This document shows, piece by piece, positions 11,103-23,351 of a stretch of 64,000 nt of DNA (position 1 is the first letter of the stretch; each line of letters begins with the position of its first letter). The stretch is taken from NCBI GenBank assembly GCA_039654915.1, contig CM077593.1:78720501-78784500 (forward strand), in the 5' to 3' direction. The notes below the pieces were generated by a model. The model saw only the letters and a list, made by a program, of their open reading frames with translations. It was not told the origin of the DNA and did no database searches. Both the position numbers and the translations under genes were made by a program. Source of the DNA: Aquilaria yunnanensis. Its lineage: Eukaryota; Streptophyta; Magnoliopsida; Malvales; Thymelaeaceae.

Positions 11103-13771
11103 CAATGTGACATGGCCCTTCATGGCCTTGCCTAAGAAGCCTATGAGAACAAGTCTCATGTTGGTTGCAATTGGCTAATTAATTATGTACACGTTGGTTA
11201 AAACTTCATGCTACTAGTTATTTAACTTAGGAATGCAATTATGCATGCAAGAGTTGTTTTTACTTGAGCAAGTAGAAAATCATAAAACATTTATATTACC
11301 TAGGCATTTTCATAAAAACCAACGTTCAAAGAGTCAAAGCATATAAAACCTTTATAACATAAACATTAATCCTACACATAATTAACTGTGTATGGGCATT
11401 TAAACAATTGTAGACTATTTCTTACACCCAAAGGCAGCCCTAGAGACCATAACTCTATTCATACAAATTGGGGACCACCAACATACAACGTACATATACA
11501 AGGCTAGTATTACTGAGATCCAATCAATTAGCTTCCACTTTAAATGAGAGATCCTGGTGGCAAACCACAATGATCCTCCACGTGTTCACTAGCCTCTGTG
11601 GCCAAGAAACTATAGTTAGTATAATAATAACTTAACTAACAAGTTGCCAAATAACTAGAATTTCAAGGATTCTCAAAGCAATATACCTAGAATAGAAACT
11701 ACCACAACAATCCTTAATGATTGTTGGGTCTAACAACCTCAATATCTGCACAACATGAAACTAAAGGAGTGAGAATCTTATGTTCTCAGTAAGGGATCTT
11801 CAATCTGCAAGGAAAACTCTAAGGACAATTCATATACAAAGATATGTAATCAGTTATGAGCTCATATAGCATGAAGATAAACCTATGCACATACGTTTCA
11901 GTCCCTTAGGACTTGTTCTTTACCTAGCCCCCCTACGAGCATCACTCCATACCTAGTGAGTTAGTTCTGGCCCTTAACTCGCTACTAGTAAGCATTAGCT
12001 TACTAACGAGTTCAGGTGAACATGGTGGATGCACCTCGCTTGAGTTCCAAGAAACTCACTAGGTGTACTAAGCCTCCACATAGTGCCTCAAGTCCTTAGA
12101 CTTGCCTAGGCCACTTGTGTACTAAGCTCTAACTTTAAACCCTTACCAAGAGTGCACTAGGTTCTCACTTGCGCCTGAAGTAATCTTGCCTAGGCTACAA
12201 GTGCACTAAACCTTCATTCAAGGCACAAACTTATCCACCATTACTTGGTTCACACTAGTAGAGTAGTAATGACCATGGTTGGACTCATTTACTAGGTTCT
12301 TTGGAACCCACCTAGGTGCACTAAGTTTACCACATTGGAACCTCAAACCTAAAGGCCTGACTAGGCTCTCAATGGTACTAAACCATGCACCTGACTAATG
12401 GTGCTCTATTATGGCCAAGCATACCTTCAATTTGAACTAAAATAAGTCTAAACTTGGGCAATTCCAAGCTTGTTGAAGGCATCAAAAAGGTAGTTCTCCC
12501 TCTTAGCTTCATGTGGAATCTTGAATCACCTTAATCCGACACCCGAGCGAAATGTTATGGCAAAAACCCCATGACATGTCAATATTCTTGAGTGCTGGTG
12601 GGTAGGCCACTGGGGCCTAGGCGCCAGGAGCACCCTGCTTTGTGGGGTTGAAAATGCACCCTGGGCACTACAACGCCAAACGGTGCCTAGGCGCCAGAGC
12701 CTCATGCCCTAAACCCAGAAAAAGCCTCCTAAGCCTTTTTGGAGGCTTCCATGCCCCACTAAACCTCCATGGGGCACCTCCAAACTATTCCCACATGCAA
12801 TACATAAACACTAGGCCACAATTCACCATTTGAACCAATCCTATGGTGTCCATAAACACCACACCAACCATCAAACATCACTAGTCCGCCATGATCAACA
12901 CAACCCACCAACTAATCTCATTCATCAAACTACTTGAATTTAACAAGTAAACAAGCTATGAATGACAACAAATGTGCATAAATTTTAAATCCCTTATCTC
13001 AATTCCAAGCTACAAGTAAATATCAAGCAATCCAACAACAAAAACAAACTCCACTAAGATTTTACCTAGGTCCCAAACAATTCCAACCAAATGGCATCAA
13101 ATTAATACAACCTAACCAAAACCCAGGCACCTAAGGGCTAAACTAACAAGGGAACAACAAGAAAATCAAGTTACCTCTCACACAAAACAAAGCCCTAGCT
13201 AAAAAACATGATTACAAGCTTCCAAAGCACAAAATTTTCTTGAAACAAGCCATCCATTGCTTAGTCACCCTTGGAACCTTTGATTTTCACCAAGAACTCT
13301 TGAATTTGAGTGAGAATTAAAGAAGAAATCATGTGGGCGAGGCGGAACTCGGATTTTGGAAGAAAAATGAGCAAAAGTGGCAGCCATAAACAACTTTACC
13401 AAGTTTTAAACCCAACAACACCCCAGCAACCAAACTTTCATAAAATTTACAAAAAACCATTTTCCTCAAATAGTAACTCTTGGCCAAAACTTGGTCAAAT
13501 CTTATTTACTTAGGCTAATTTTTGGGTTTAAACCAAGAGTTAGGTTTTAAAACATATTTTTCACTCTCGGGACTTGTCCCGGCACCTTGAGATGAAAAAT
13601 TATTATTTTACCCCCAGACCTCTTTTGATGTCATAATCTCCTCAGAACTAAGTAAACCTTAACTAAATTGCTTGACCTTGCTAAGTGAACTTAAAATGAG
13701 GCATTGAACTAGGGATTTATTAATTTATGCTCCTTAAATGAGCTTCCTAGTGGAAGGGTTGTAACACAATG
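11103..13771 (-). mobile_element. Solo LTR (2659 bp) with CAATG target duplication inside Gypsy pol
   Basis: The element is 11108-13766. On the minus strand it begins TGTTACAACCC and ends GGCCATGTCA, i.e. TG...CA. It is flanked by identical 5-bp CAATG (11103-11107 and 13767-13771). Removing element plus one copy of the duplication rejoins host pol as PPIQGIEH followed by IDLI, exactly the expected protease-RT linker. There is no internal coding region, so this is one LTR left by recombination. At 12600-12690, about 1.1 kb from its 5' end, it has a GC-rich island with GCCTAGGCGCC repeats. Its 3' part (11740-11830) shares a CTTACTGAG-like block with the LTR-like region at 50743-53317. Confidence 0.9.
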
Positions 13772-14027
13772 CCTTGAATTGGTGGCAACCTTCTTGGCTC
13801 CTCAAACTTTTACAATAAAAGCACAACAACACTAGGAAGAGAAATGGTTAGCGCATTTATAATAAGAAAAGATTCTTTATAAACTAAAAGAAGCACGACC
13901 TTTCTGCTTTTATTGTTTACCTCACACCTCTCATTATAACTAAATGAACCTCTTTTCCTCTTACAACTTCCCTCTCTTGATTTTCCCTCGAATTTTCTCT
14001 TCCCTCAACTTCCCTCTCAAGTTCTCT

Positions 14028-15265
14028 TTAACTACTTATCTCTATCGTTCTTTTAGTTTTTTTCTTTCTCAAACTCCCTTCCTCTTTCATCTTACTTGTT
14101 TTTCTTTTATCCTTACTTTGCAGCATATGTTGATCCTCCAAAACTTGTTGTGGTGAGAGTGGAAAAAGCATGACCTGCTTATTCTTATGCACAAAAGTGT
14201 ACAAATTCTTAAATCCATCATATGTGAAATTCTTATAATATTGCCAAGGCCTCCCAAGTAGAATATGACATGCTTGCATTGGCACCACATCACACAAAAT
14301 CTCATCCTTGTAAATACCAATATTGAATGCAACAAGAACTTGTTTCACAACTTTTGCCTCACTAGCACCATTGAGCCATTGTAATCTATAAGGATGTGGG
14401 AGCTTTTGTGTGGGTAATTGCAATTTCTCCACCAAGGCAGTGTTGGCAACGTTAGTATAACTTCCTTTATCAATAATGGTATTATGTACCTTATCCTCAA
14501 TTTGACACCTAGTGTAAGAAATGCATTCCCTTAGGTTTGTATCCTCCTTAACTTGCATACTCAAAGCGTTTTTAGCAACAAGAAGTTTTCTATCTTCAAG
14601 TGACAATTCTCTTTCAAGAATGTCCTCCAATGATGGCATGTCATCATAAATTCCTTCATTGCCTTCTTCCTTATCAATCTCAAGTTCTCCATACTCATTC
14701 ATGATCAAAGCCTTCTTGTTGACACAATCTTGGGCATAGTGCCCCCTTCCTCTACATTTAAAATACTCAACATCTTTAGTTCTAAGGATAACTTTAGGTG
14801 TAGAAGTACATTTGTCCTTAGGCCGTGACATAACTTCCTTGGGCTTTGGTGGCACCTCATTCTTGGGCTTTGGTGGCTCCTCCATAGAATCCTTAGACCA
14901 ATTAGGTCTCACATTAGATCCTCCAAAACATGATACCCTTGTTCTATAAAGTGCCCTCTTAACCTTGTTGGCTTGATGCACCAAATCATCCAAAATCCAC
15001 ATACTATTGTATCTTTACTCTATTGGCTATCTTATAGTTTATCCCATTCAATAATCTTACCATTGTAGTGTCTTCATCCTCCTTGACTCTAGCTTGAATT
15101 AATGCCATCTTCATTTCTTTATAATAGTGCTCCACAAATTTGTTTCCTTGCACTAACCTTTGTAGCATTTTTTGTAAGTCTTTATAGTAGTAGCTAGAAA
15201 CAAACCTCCTTCTTCTAATTGTCTTTAGCTCCACCATGTTTGGATTAGTTCTTCTCTATCCTCAT
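14028..15265 (-). pseudogene. Gypsy gag C-terminus, zinc knuckle and protease remnant
   Basis: 15237-15004 encodes the gag stretch with SSYYYKDLQKMLQRL. After a stop, 15002-14028 stays open for 324 codons. It has a zinc knuckle at 14765-14724 (YFKCRGRGHYAQDC, first Cys replaced by Tyr), an acidic linker, and an aspartic protease with IIDKGSYTNV, where the active site is normally D-[ST]-G-S. This is followed by HILLGRPWQ. The block is therefore recent enough to keep a long frame but has lost key residues. Confidence 0.85.
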
Positions 15266-18200
15266 TGTAGCACCTACAATTTTATGAATCATAATTTTGG
15301 AAAATATTTTAATTTGCTAGAGTTATTTAGCAATTAATTTAAAATAATTTAAGAAATATGTGGTAAAAATATTTTTTAATTTATTTTTTCAATTAATAAA
15401 AGTACTAAACTAAATTATAATAATTAAATGATAATTCTAGGAAAACCAAAATACAAATAATGTTCCAAATTTAATAATCTATATTTTCTTAAAAAATAAC
15501 ACAAATTTAAAACCCAGTCCTAATTAGTTTTTAAAGGGTTACAACATGCCCTCACTCAATCTGCACACATCCTGAACTTTATCATAAGATCTAGTATACT
15601 CTGTCTCCTCAAAGTACTTAACTGAGGGAAAAAAAATGTTAGAAGGAAAGGTAAGCACCAGTTGCTCAATAAGAGAAAAGTATCAAGCCCATCACGTGGG
15701 TCCAATATTCCCTTAACAAATAACAATTAGAATAATAAAATCTAAGTTACAGTAATATAATCAAGTAAAAATTTGATACAATATCATAATAACAACATTG
15801 AAGTCCTACTAGCTTGCTTAAACTAATACGCATATGCTTAATTCCTTTTATTGATTAAATCATATCATATTGGTCAATTCATTTAATCTAATACTTGAAT
15901 GTCATCGGACGAACCTAAGGTGGTGAGTGTAAATATCACCCACTCTCGGGATGACTCTTACTAGGCAGTGCCATTAGGGATGCTACCAAGCTATAACCGC
16001 TTGGAACTTCTACGCTGAGATAGAGCCTCTTGTGATACCAGCCATAAGCATGGTCCCCCACTAGCTTTGGTCAAGCAGTACAAAAATCATATCTCCAAAC
16101 TCAATATCAATATTAGGTCATGACTAAGGGTGGTATGTCATCACCTTAGCTTGCCTCTTTTGTTCTCATTATCTATTCTGAACCTCTCTTCTAAATTTAC
16201 GATTTGTCAGGTCATGCAGATATGGTCTGCCGCCAACCTTGCATGACAAATATCAATTATATGCAATAACCAATTGATGCATGACTGTAACTTATCTTAT
16301 TTTAAACCTTTTTAGTAGAATTGCATGATTCTAGTGCATCCTATTTCTTTTATTTTGTTATCTTAGTTTAATTTTTCATAATGATATGATAATCAATGAT
16401 ATATTTTTAAGTACATTTATGTTAAATTTCCATTTCCTTTCTCATGAATTCTTTCCCAAATTAGTCATTTAGTATTTATGCTCCTAATACTTTATTTATC
16501 TGCTTATATAGAAGTATATTATAGCCCCAGCATGCCTCTATTGATTGTTTTCAACCTTAATTATGCTGCCTGTGAGTTTGTCAGCCCTAAACGTAGTACT
16601 AACGGGGTTTGTCTCACCTGTCTTAACCATGATATTAGTGGAGTTAATTCAAGCAGTCCTAATATATTTGTAACGTAGTTCTTATTGGAAATGGCTCTAA
16701 CATAATACTAGCTCCAAACATGCATCGTATATCACATCATTACAACTATACAACCAACCTATCAAAATCACATCTCAATGAAAAATAAAATAAAATTCTA
16801 AAAAAATAAATAATTACTTTACCTATATTGCTTGTGCTTTTTAAAAATTTTGTTTAGCCTAATTATTTGATTAGAATTTATTATTTATGTTGATACTTAT
16901 TTTGAGCCTACAATGGCCCATAAGAACTAACTCCCTTTTCCTCATTAACTAGTGTGAAATAACACAATGAAAAAGGCAGTTTCCTAGAACAGGTCTTACA
17001 AAAAATTAGGAAGCTATAAAATTAGAAAAATACTAAAATATGAAAATTTCCTAAAATGGTACTTGGAAGGTTCTTATTTTGATATCTAGGCCAAAATTTT
17101 AGCCAAAAAATGTCTCAAAGTGTCTCCGATAGCCTCATGCTTACTTGGAATTATGTGAGGAGCCTTTCTTAATGATGACCCTAAAATTACAATAGCCAAC
17201 ATGCACTGTGAATGATTGAAGAACCCAAAATTTTGAACAAGTATGAACCTACCAGCAAAATACAACATAATTTCAAGGTATTAAAGTGTTGGAAAAAAAA
17301 ATAAAAAAAGTGACACTGAAGGATTTATATTCACACAATCAAACTTGGAATCACCGTTGGGCGTAGGATGACTTTTGGTGCCCATATGAGGTTTTCCTTA
17401 TATCAAATGAATGTTAGCAAGAATAGGGAATTAAGTAATGTTCAAAATACCTTTAATTCTTGAGAAACAAAGCACAAAGGGCTAGACTTACACTGATTCG
17501 ATAAAAAGCACGATGAAGATGATAAAGGTATGAGAGGATGTGATGATGATTGTTTAGTGTGAAGACTTTTCCTCCACTGTAGTGCTCAAGTCTAGGAACA
17601 ATAAAGGAATTATGAGGCTATCTAAATGAACAATAAAGGAATTATGAAGCAAATAGGATGGCAAGGTAGAGAACAATGGTCATGTTGTATTTGGTTGCTA
17701 TGGCTTTAGCTATAAGGACGAAAGAGAAGAAAGGAGAATAAAAAATTCTGTGAAATTTCTAGTTATTAAGAACAATGAGTCTTACCATGTGAGAAGAGAA
17801 AAACAAAGAATATAGAGGGATAATGATAAATTTATTTAAATAAGAAAGAGATAAATAGATAAAAGAAATTTAATTTGAATTCAAAATATTCTACAATGGT
17901 ATGTTGCTGGCAATTTTGTTTTTATTTTAAGGAAGAGATTAGGATTAGGTGAAAAACTATCTCATGTAACAATAGCACAAACCTAATATAAACCGTGCAC
18001 TTGCGTAAGCTAAATTTTTGAAATTAAAGTAAACAAATTGAAAATTGAGTGAAACAAAGTTCTTTTGACTCATTTTCGTATGAAGATTCCAATGATGGTT
18101 TCAGATTTTCAATTCAATGCTTAGTTAGAAAAACTTAAAAATACTTCTAGCTTACAAAAATTAACTTTGAGCTTCTAGCTTGGAATTTGACATAGTGATC

Positions 18201-18354
18201 ACCAAAGAAATTCTCCAAGGATCAAAATACCTTAATTTCACATTGATTTTTTGAATTAATGGGTAAAATTATGAAAATACCATTGATGGTAAAATGGTAT
18301 TTTGCCTTTACAGTAATTTGATAATTTTGTTTCTTAGTTTCTAGGGTTATTACA
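15266..18354 (-). mobile_element. Long LTR-like insertion (3089 bp) inside Gypsy gag
   Basis: On the minus strand the segment starts TGTAATAACCC and ends GGTGCTACA. The start resembles that of the solo LTR at 13766 (TGTTACAACCC). On its upstream side the host gag reads DYAFIWWNQLVV; on its downstream side gag resumes RRRTNPNMVELK. The insertion thus sits inside gag. The flanking pentamers (ATAGG and ATGAG on the minus strand) are only partly alike, so the target duplication is mutated or the ends are off by a base or two. No coding domain is visible, so I call it a probable solo LTR. Confidence 0.65.
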
Positions 18355-18970
18355 CCTATGCCTTAGACCACCAACTGATTCCACCAAATAAAAGCATAGT
18401 CAGTAAACTCAACAATTGCTAATTTTACCTTTTTTACCTAAGAATAAGTATGGCAATCAAAGGCATCTCAGTTTTGATTCCCTATTCCAAGTATGCATAT
18501 TAATCATTCTTACCATGAAAAGTTGGTCTTTTAAGCTTTATGGAGCTTAAATCATCATCCATGACATGTGGCCGACCATTCCTAGGCATTTTAGGTGCAT
18601 TTTGGCTAGCACTCTATTGATCCTTCTCTTCCTCAGAGTCTTCTTTCTTTGACGCCTTTGTTTGGCCTATAAATAAGGTTGGACCTTTTTTGCATTCTTA
18701 CGAACATGTCCTCTTTGCTCATTATTTGTGAACTAAGCTGAGCAAGCTTTCGGTAATTGGCATCCATCCTAGATATTAGATGTTCAAACATGGCATGCAT
18801 GGCTTTAAATTCAAGCTTAGCATTGTACTCTTTCTATAAACCATCGGCCATTATTCCTGAAATCCAAAAAACCTTCCCACCCACATTCTTTAGCCTCACT
18901 CTTAGAAAATACTCTTACTCAATTTTTTTAGTGATATCTTGCTATAAAGAATTAGCTTTAAATTTCTAAG
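18355..18970 (-). pseudogene. Gypsy gag N-terminal remnant
   Basis: Minus-strand islands read KLEFKAMHAMFEHLISRMD, then LKLKRPTFHGKND with AYLEW, then KVKLAIVEFTDYAFIWWNQ. This is the order of the retrotransposon gag domain in plant Gypsy elements. Stops and a frame shift separate the islands. It continues into the segment at 15265 after the inserted LTR is skipped. Confidence 0.75.
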
Positions 18971-19743
18971 CAAACAAGACTCAAAACACAAAGAAAGTTT
19001 AGATCCTTTAAAAACAAGATTTTAAGAATAAATCAATAAGACAAGAAAACTAGGATTTTGAAAGAAAGCTAATGGCATGAAATTTTTGAATCAAGGGAAA
19101 CCCAAAACTTGCTAGGAAAACTTTGCTTAAGACCATGAGGATTTGCTGCTATTTGTTGTTGCTAGAAACATAATTTTTCAAAGCTTCTAAGAACATTTTC
19201 TTGCTACAAAAAGATAGATGAAATTAGGGTTTGTAGCAACAATTTTTTAGTGAAAAAGAAAACTTGAACATGATTTGTTGAACAAGATAATGTCAAAAAA
19301 CTCTTGAAACAAAACAACCTAAACATTTCTTGTTAATATTTTCTGAATTTTATATACTGGATGGATGAAAATAACAAAGAAAACTTTGCTTGTGACACAT
19401 GGTACTTGAATGAGAAGGGATGGATAGAAACTGAGACAATGGGACTAGAAATTCAAGCAAGCTAAAATGATTTGGATTATAAACAAGCTTGAAATAATGA
19501 ACAAATGATTAGAATAGGGCTAGAAAAAAAATTGGATAACAAAGGAAAAATGACTTAGGACATAAAGAACACAATAGGGTTTTGAATGGACATAAACTGT
19601 GACACTTGGGTGGTGGCCCAAGACCTGATACATGAAGAAAAAAATTTAGAACAGATGCAATACTAAATGAAAACACACAAAGAATAATAAAAATAGAAAG
19701 AAAAGAATGCAAGAATTGGATGTGTCCTTTGATGGGAACTTAT

Positions 19744-19757
19744 GGCTCTTGCACCAA
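19744..19757 (-). other. Primer-binding-site-like sequence of the antisense Gypsy element
   Basis: The minus strand reads TTGGTGCAAGAGCC a few bases inside the presumed LTR end (TTTCACA). It resembles the initiator-tRNA-Met PBS consensus TGGTATCAGAGCC with changes. Position upstream of gag supports the reading; the sequence match is only partial. Confidence 0.45.
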
Positions 19758-19761
19758 TTGA

Positions 19762-20650
19762 TGTGAAACACATGGTTGTATGACTTAGAAACACACCTAA
19801 GATAACTTTATTCACACATGGTTGTATGACTTAGAAACACACCTAAGATAACTTTAACCTCCACAAACACACCATCAATGGACTAGAAAACCCCTACACC
19901 TAACTAAACTATGGCTAGAAATTAGAATTATAGGAAAGCAACATACAAAGAACATGGAATCCCTTGTATGTCAAATGAAATTCTCAAAGAACCAAAGAGA
20001 GTGCTTTTTCTAGCAAGATGTTTATTACAAAAAATCTGAGTAATACAACTATAGTTTCAGCCATTAATAAGTGTTCTAGGTCATTGTTACTCAAGAGTCT
20101 TATGTTAAAATGAAAAGGAAGATAAAATAAACTAGAAGTTCTAGTTTGACTAGAAGTAATCTTAAAACACACTAATTCCCCCTTTTTTGTGTGTCTTTTG
20201 CGTGTCTTTGGACTAAACTTGCACAAAACATGTCTAATAAGCTAAAGGACATAAAACACACTACAAAAAATGAAAAGAAAGCATTTTAGCACACTTGAGC
20301 CCAATTAGACACATTGGGGTTCTCCCAAGTGCACCCTGTACTCATGAGGGTGCTATCGGGTGTTTCAGGTGCTCCCCCTTGTGCCTTGTTCTTCATAAGT
20401 TTGAAATGAGATGAGCTTTAAGTATGTTGATTCCATATGTAGGAATTTCATGTCCAAGTGCATCCTACACCTTAGAGTTCTCCTTAGCCTTTTATTTCTT
20501 GAGAAACCCTAACATGAGCCCTTGGAGTGCCTTTTTGTGCTCTTGGGCTCTTTTGCATGTCATGGGACCATTTGTGAGCTTCAATGGATCCATGGTGCTT
20601 GTTGGACTCTCATCAATACAACACACTTTACAATATAAAAACATAAACAA
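19762..20650 (-). mobile_element. Presumed 5' LTR of the antisense Gypsy element
   Basis: The region starts (plus strand) TGTGAAACAC right after the PBS-like site, as an LTR 3' end would. It has no coding capacity. The outer limit is not clear and no matching 3' LTR remains at the other side of the element, so the right border is approximate. Confidence 0.35.
19768..19856 (+). repeat. 46-bp tandem duplication
   Basis: A unit beginning ACACATGGTTGTATGACTTA occurs twice in direct succession (starts 19768 and 19814) with almost no change. It is likely a recent slippage or unequal-exchange event within the LTR. Confidence 0.9.
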
Positions 20651-21464
20651 AAACATATAATCCGATCCTGTACTAAATACCATACATTTACTTTTAAGTC
20701 AAATTGTAGTTAGCAAGAATAATTCTATGTCTTCATTCCAATAGACAAGAATATGTCTTCCTTTGAAAGCCTTGATTGAGCCACACCTATTTTACTCCTT
20801 TATTGCCTCTCATATCATGCATATCACTCTTATGCCCATGATTATCTTTTAAGTTACAATGAATGTGAAACTAGCTACAATGTTTTCTTCTACTTTTCCT
20901 AAAACAAGCCAACTTACTACTAATTCCTTACAATTTTATCTATATGGTCCATTATTTGTCCGCTCATAATCTTCATCTCATCTAAATATCAAATATATTA
21001 ATAAGTGAATCTAGTTTTGGTACCTCTAATTAGTAGTGGCGGATTATGTTCAATGGCAATAGCAAACTTTCTATCAATAGCTTGACTCTCTAATCGTTCA
21101 GATTTCAAATCTCTAGGATAAGGATTCTTCATTCCTTTATAGCTTGAATGAAAAGAACCAAATTTTTTTAGCGGGTCAGTGAAACTAGTGAGGATTACGG
21201 CTGGTCAATGTAGAAAGATAAAATTAGCAATGCTTTTAGGGCCAGTCGTTAACACTGGTCCTAAACTTGGCATCCCAAAAAATTTTGATATAGTTTTGAA
21301 TACCCACTCTAAAGAAACTAGCTCTAAATGGGCATTTAGTCGTAGTTATAGTTTACAATCATTTATTTATTTTTGCATTTGAACCCATACTGTTTTAATT
21401 TTAAAATTTTGAAAAATCCTACTAAAAATTGCTTTACAATGAATATTTTGGCTAAGAAAAGTGA
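20650..21464. other. Intergenic DNA with a possible CACTA subterminal fragment
   Basis: No gene is supported. At 21230-21265 the inverted pair GGGCCAGTCG / ACTGGTCC resembles subterminal repeats of CACTA elements, but no CACTA terminus is present nearby. Confidence 0.4.
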
Positions 21465-21469
21465 TAGTC

Positions 21470-21634
21470 TCACGGGCTTGGCCTAGTAGCTTGATATATA
21501 GTGAACAAAAACTTTACGTACAAACACAACATCAGAGCCCTGGGATATGTTCTTGAGGGAAACTTTGACGTTCAAGTCATCTTTTAGTAGATGGAGAAGA
21601 ATAGCATAATGCTCAATAAAAATCTCATACCTTG
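21470..21634 (-). mobile_element. LTR fragment of the Tat-like family, antisense
   Basis: It aligns by eye with 25395-25560 (same strand) and, in reverse complement, with the LTR ends at 27341-27480 and 36917-37061. Shared blocks include the AACATCAGAGCCC region and the TAGATGGAGAAGA region. It is truncated on its right by an (AT)n run and other repeat DNA. Confidence 0.7.
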
Positions 21635-21656
21635 ATATATATATATATATATATAT
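21635..21656. repeat. (AT)n microsatellite
   Basis: Uninterrupted AT dinucleotides. A second (AT)n run is at 21779-21799. Confidence 0.95.
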
Positions 21657-22149
21657 TAGGTTTAAATAGGCGGGAAATGCAAAAAATTTGCAAATTTGGG
21701 AGGGCGGGAATTGAAACTGGTCCGATGATTTTTTACACCACAAAACCATAGGAAATGTCCTATGCTTTTCCTGTGCACATATATATATATATATATATAA
21801 TTTTTATATATATTAGTGCAAATATGCACACTAACAAAATCTGGAAATTGATATATAATATATGCCATAAAAAATTCACTAAACTTACTAAATATGAAAA
21901 TTGTTCAATATGAAATCAGTTACCAATTAAATATATGTGCAAGCTCCTAGATGATAAGGAAGTTTAATTACTAAACAGAGTAATTGAACCATATAATTTG
22001 ATGAATAATTGCTTTATCATCTGTGAAAAATGTCACAGAGTACTAATTATGAACTTTCATTCTCAAAATTATCTTCAAAATTATTGTTAAGTAAATTTGT
22101 AAATGAAGCTACATATTCATGTTCAATCACTACCAAATGTGTTATATAC

Positions 22150-22835
22150 ATAAATTAAGGGTAGGGTTTACAAGGAGTTAAGGTTAAGGATAGTGTGTTA
22201 GGAATTAGATCTTCAATTAGGGTTTAGAGTTTGGAGTTATAGGATTTTAGTTGGTTTAGTAGTTTATAGTACTTAAGGGCAAAGGATTCTATGTGGTTTA
22301 AGAGGTTTAGGGATAGGGTTTTAAGTTTTAAAGTTTAGGATTAATAAGATTTGTGTTTAGTGTTAGGGTTTGGAGTTTAGGGATTTAGGGTCAAAGTTTG
22401 AAGACTTGTGTTTAGAGATTTAGGGTTTAGGCTAGTTTAGGGTTTAGGGTTAGGATTTGTATTTAGGGATTTAGGGTTAAGGTGTGAGGACTTGTGTTTA
22501 AAGATTTAGGGTTTAGGGTTTAGGGTTTGCGGTGTGGTTTATGGTTAGGGTTTGTATTTAGGGATTTAAGGTTATGGTGCGAGGACTTGTGTTTAAAGAT
22601 TTAGGGTTTAGGGTTTAGGCTGGGGTTTAGGGTTAAGGATTGTATTTAGGGAGTAAGGGTTAGGGTGTGAGGACTTGTGTTAGTTTAGAGATTTAGGCTT
22701 TAGGGTTTGGGGTGAGGTTTAGGGTTAGGGTTTGTGTTTAGGGATTTAGGGTTAGGGTTTGAGGACTTGTGTTTAGAGATTTAGGGTTAGGATTTGAGGA
22801 CTTGTGTTTAAAGATTTAGGGTTTAGGGTTATTAA
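22150..22835 (+). repeat. Interstitial telomere-like array with ~90-bp higher-order unit
   Basis: The stretch is made of degenerate TTTAGGG-type heptamers, the plant telomere repeat, on the plus strand. They are organised in a longer unit marked by GAGGACTTGTGTTTA. That marker starts near 22400, 22486, 22581, 22669, 22761 and 22796, so spacing is 86-95 bp, with one short copy of 35 bp. The homogeneous spacing suggests amplification of a composite unit rather than simple decay of a telomeric tract. It lies next to CACTA-like subterminal repeats and may belong to that element. Confidence 0.85.
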
Positions 22836-23277
22836 TCGTAGGAAAACTATCACAATTTACATTCATACAATTTTAAGACACAAATTTTGACATAAAAAAT
22901 GTGTAGGAAAGTATCTGTTTCCTACAGTTTTTAGACGTTAAATTTGCTACTATTATTTTCGTGAAAAAATCACAGGAAATAATTGTCCATGAAAACTGTA
23001 GGACTCTTTTTTAGAATCAAAACCGTAGGAAAATTCATTGCAGGAAAAGCATAAGGAAAACTATTTGCCTTAAAATTGTCAGACAAATTGGTTCCACCGT
23101 TTTTTTAGAATGAAAAATGTAGGAATATTGCAAGAAAAGAGTAGGAAACACATTTGCCTTAAAACCGCTGGACAAATTGGCCCCACCTCTGCATTCGACA
23201 ATTTTACTTCAATTTATTTGTCTTACAATTTTTACCATAGGAAATAACTGTAGAAAATATCCCCCGCTCTTGTAGTC
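22836..23277. mobile_element. CACTA-like subterminal repeat region and terminus
   Basis: Short motifs of the form GTAGGAAA and CAAATTGG occur repeatedly. The right end reads GCTCTTGTAGTC, whose reverse complement GACTACAAGAGC is one base away from a CACTACAAGA-type terminus. I could not identify the opposite end; a fragment with TTTCCTGTG near 21765 may be related. Confidence 0.45.
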
Positions 23278-23351
23278 CACGTAGCTCCATTGTACCAAAG
23301 TGTGGTCTATAAAAATAATGGTGTCTTCGGTAAGAGTCACAAAGATCATCA

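Larger units (their letters stand above)
10047..19857 (-). mobile_element. Decayed Ty3/Gypsy retrotransposon, antisense, split by two LTR insertions
   Basis: On the minus strand the order is PBS-like site (19757-19744), gag N-terminus (about 18970-18355), gag C-terminus with zinc knuckle and protease (15265-14028), reverse transcriptase (about 11102-10330) and RNase H (10330-10125). Two insertions interrupt it: 15266-18354 in gag and 11108-13766 between protease and RT. Integrase and the left LTR are missing; the coding region stops in RNase H next to a CACTA terminus. Many stops and frameshifts mean it is dead. The gag and protease look like those of plant chromovirus-type Gypsy elements, but without integrase the lineage cannot be fixed. 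Confidence 0.85.

Noticed and set aside
12642..12833. 63-codon plus-strand frame
   Set aside because: It lies within the GC island of the solo LTR and is antisense to it; no domain is visible.
10047..21330. A single giant CACTA element spanning the Gypsy element
   Set aside because: The right-hand candidate near 21230-21330 has subterminal-like words but no TAGTG terminus.
22150..22835. True chromosome end
   Set aside because: The TTTAGGG repeats are degenerate, have higher-order units and are flanked on both sides by ordinary transposon DNA, so this is interstitial.
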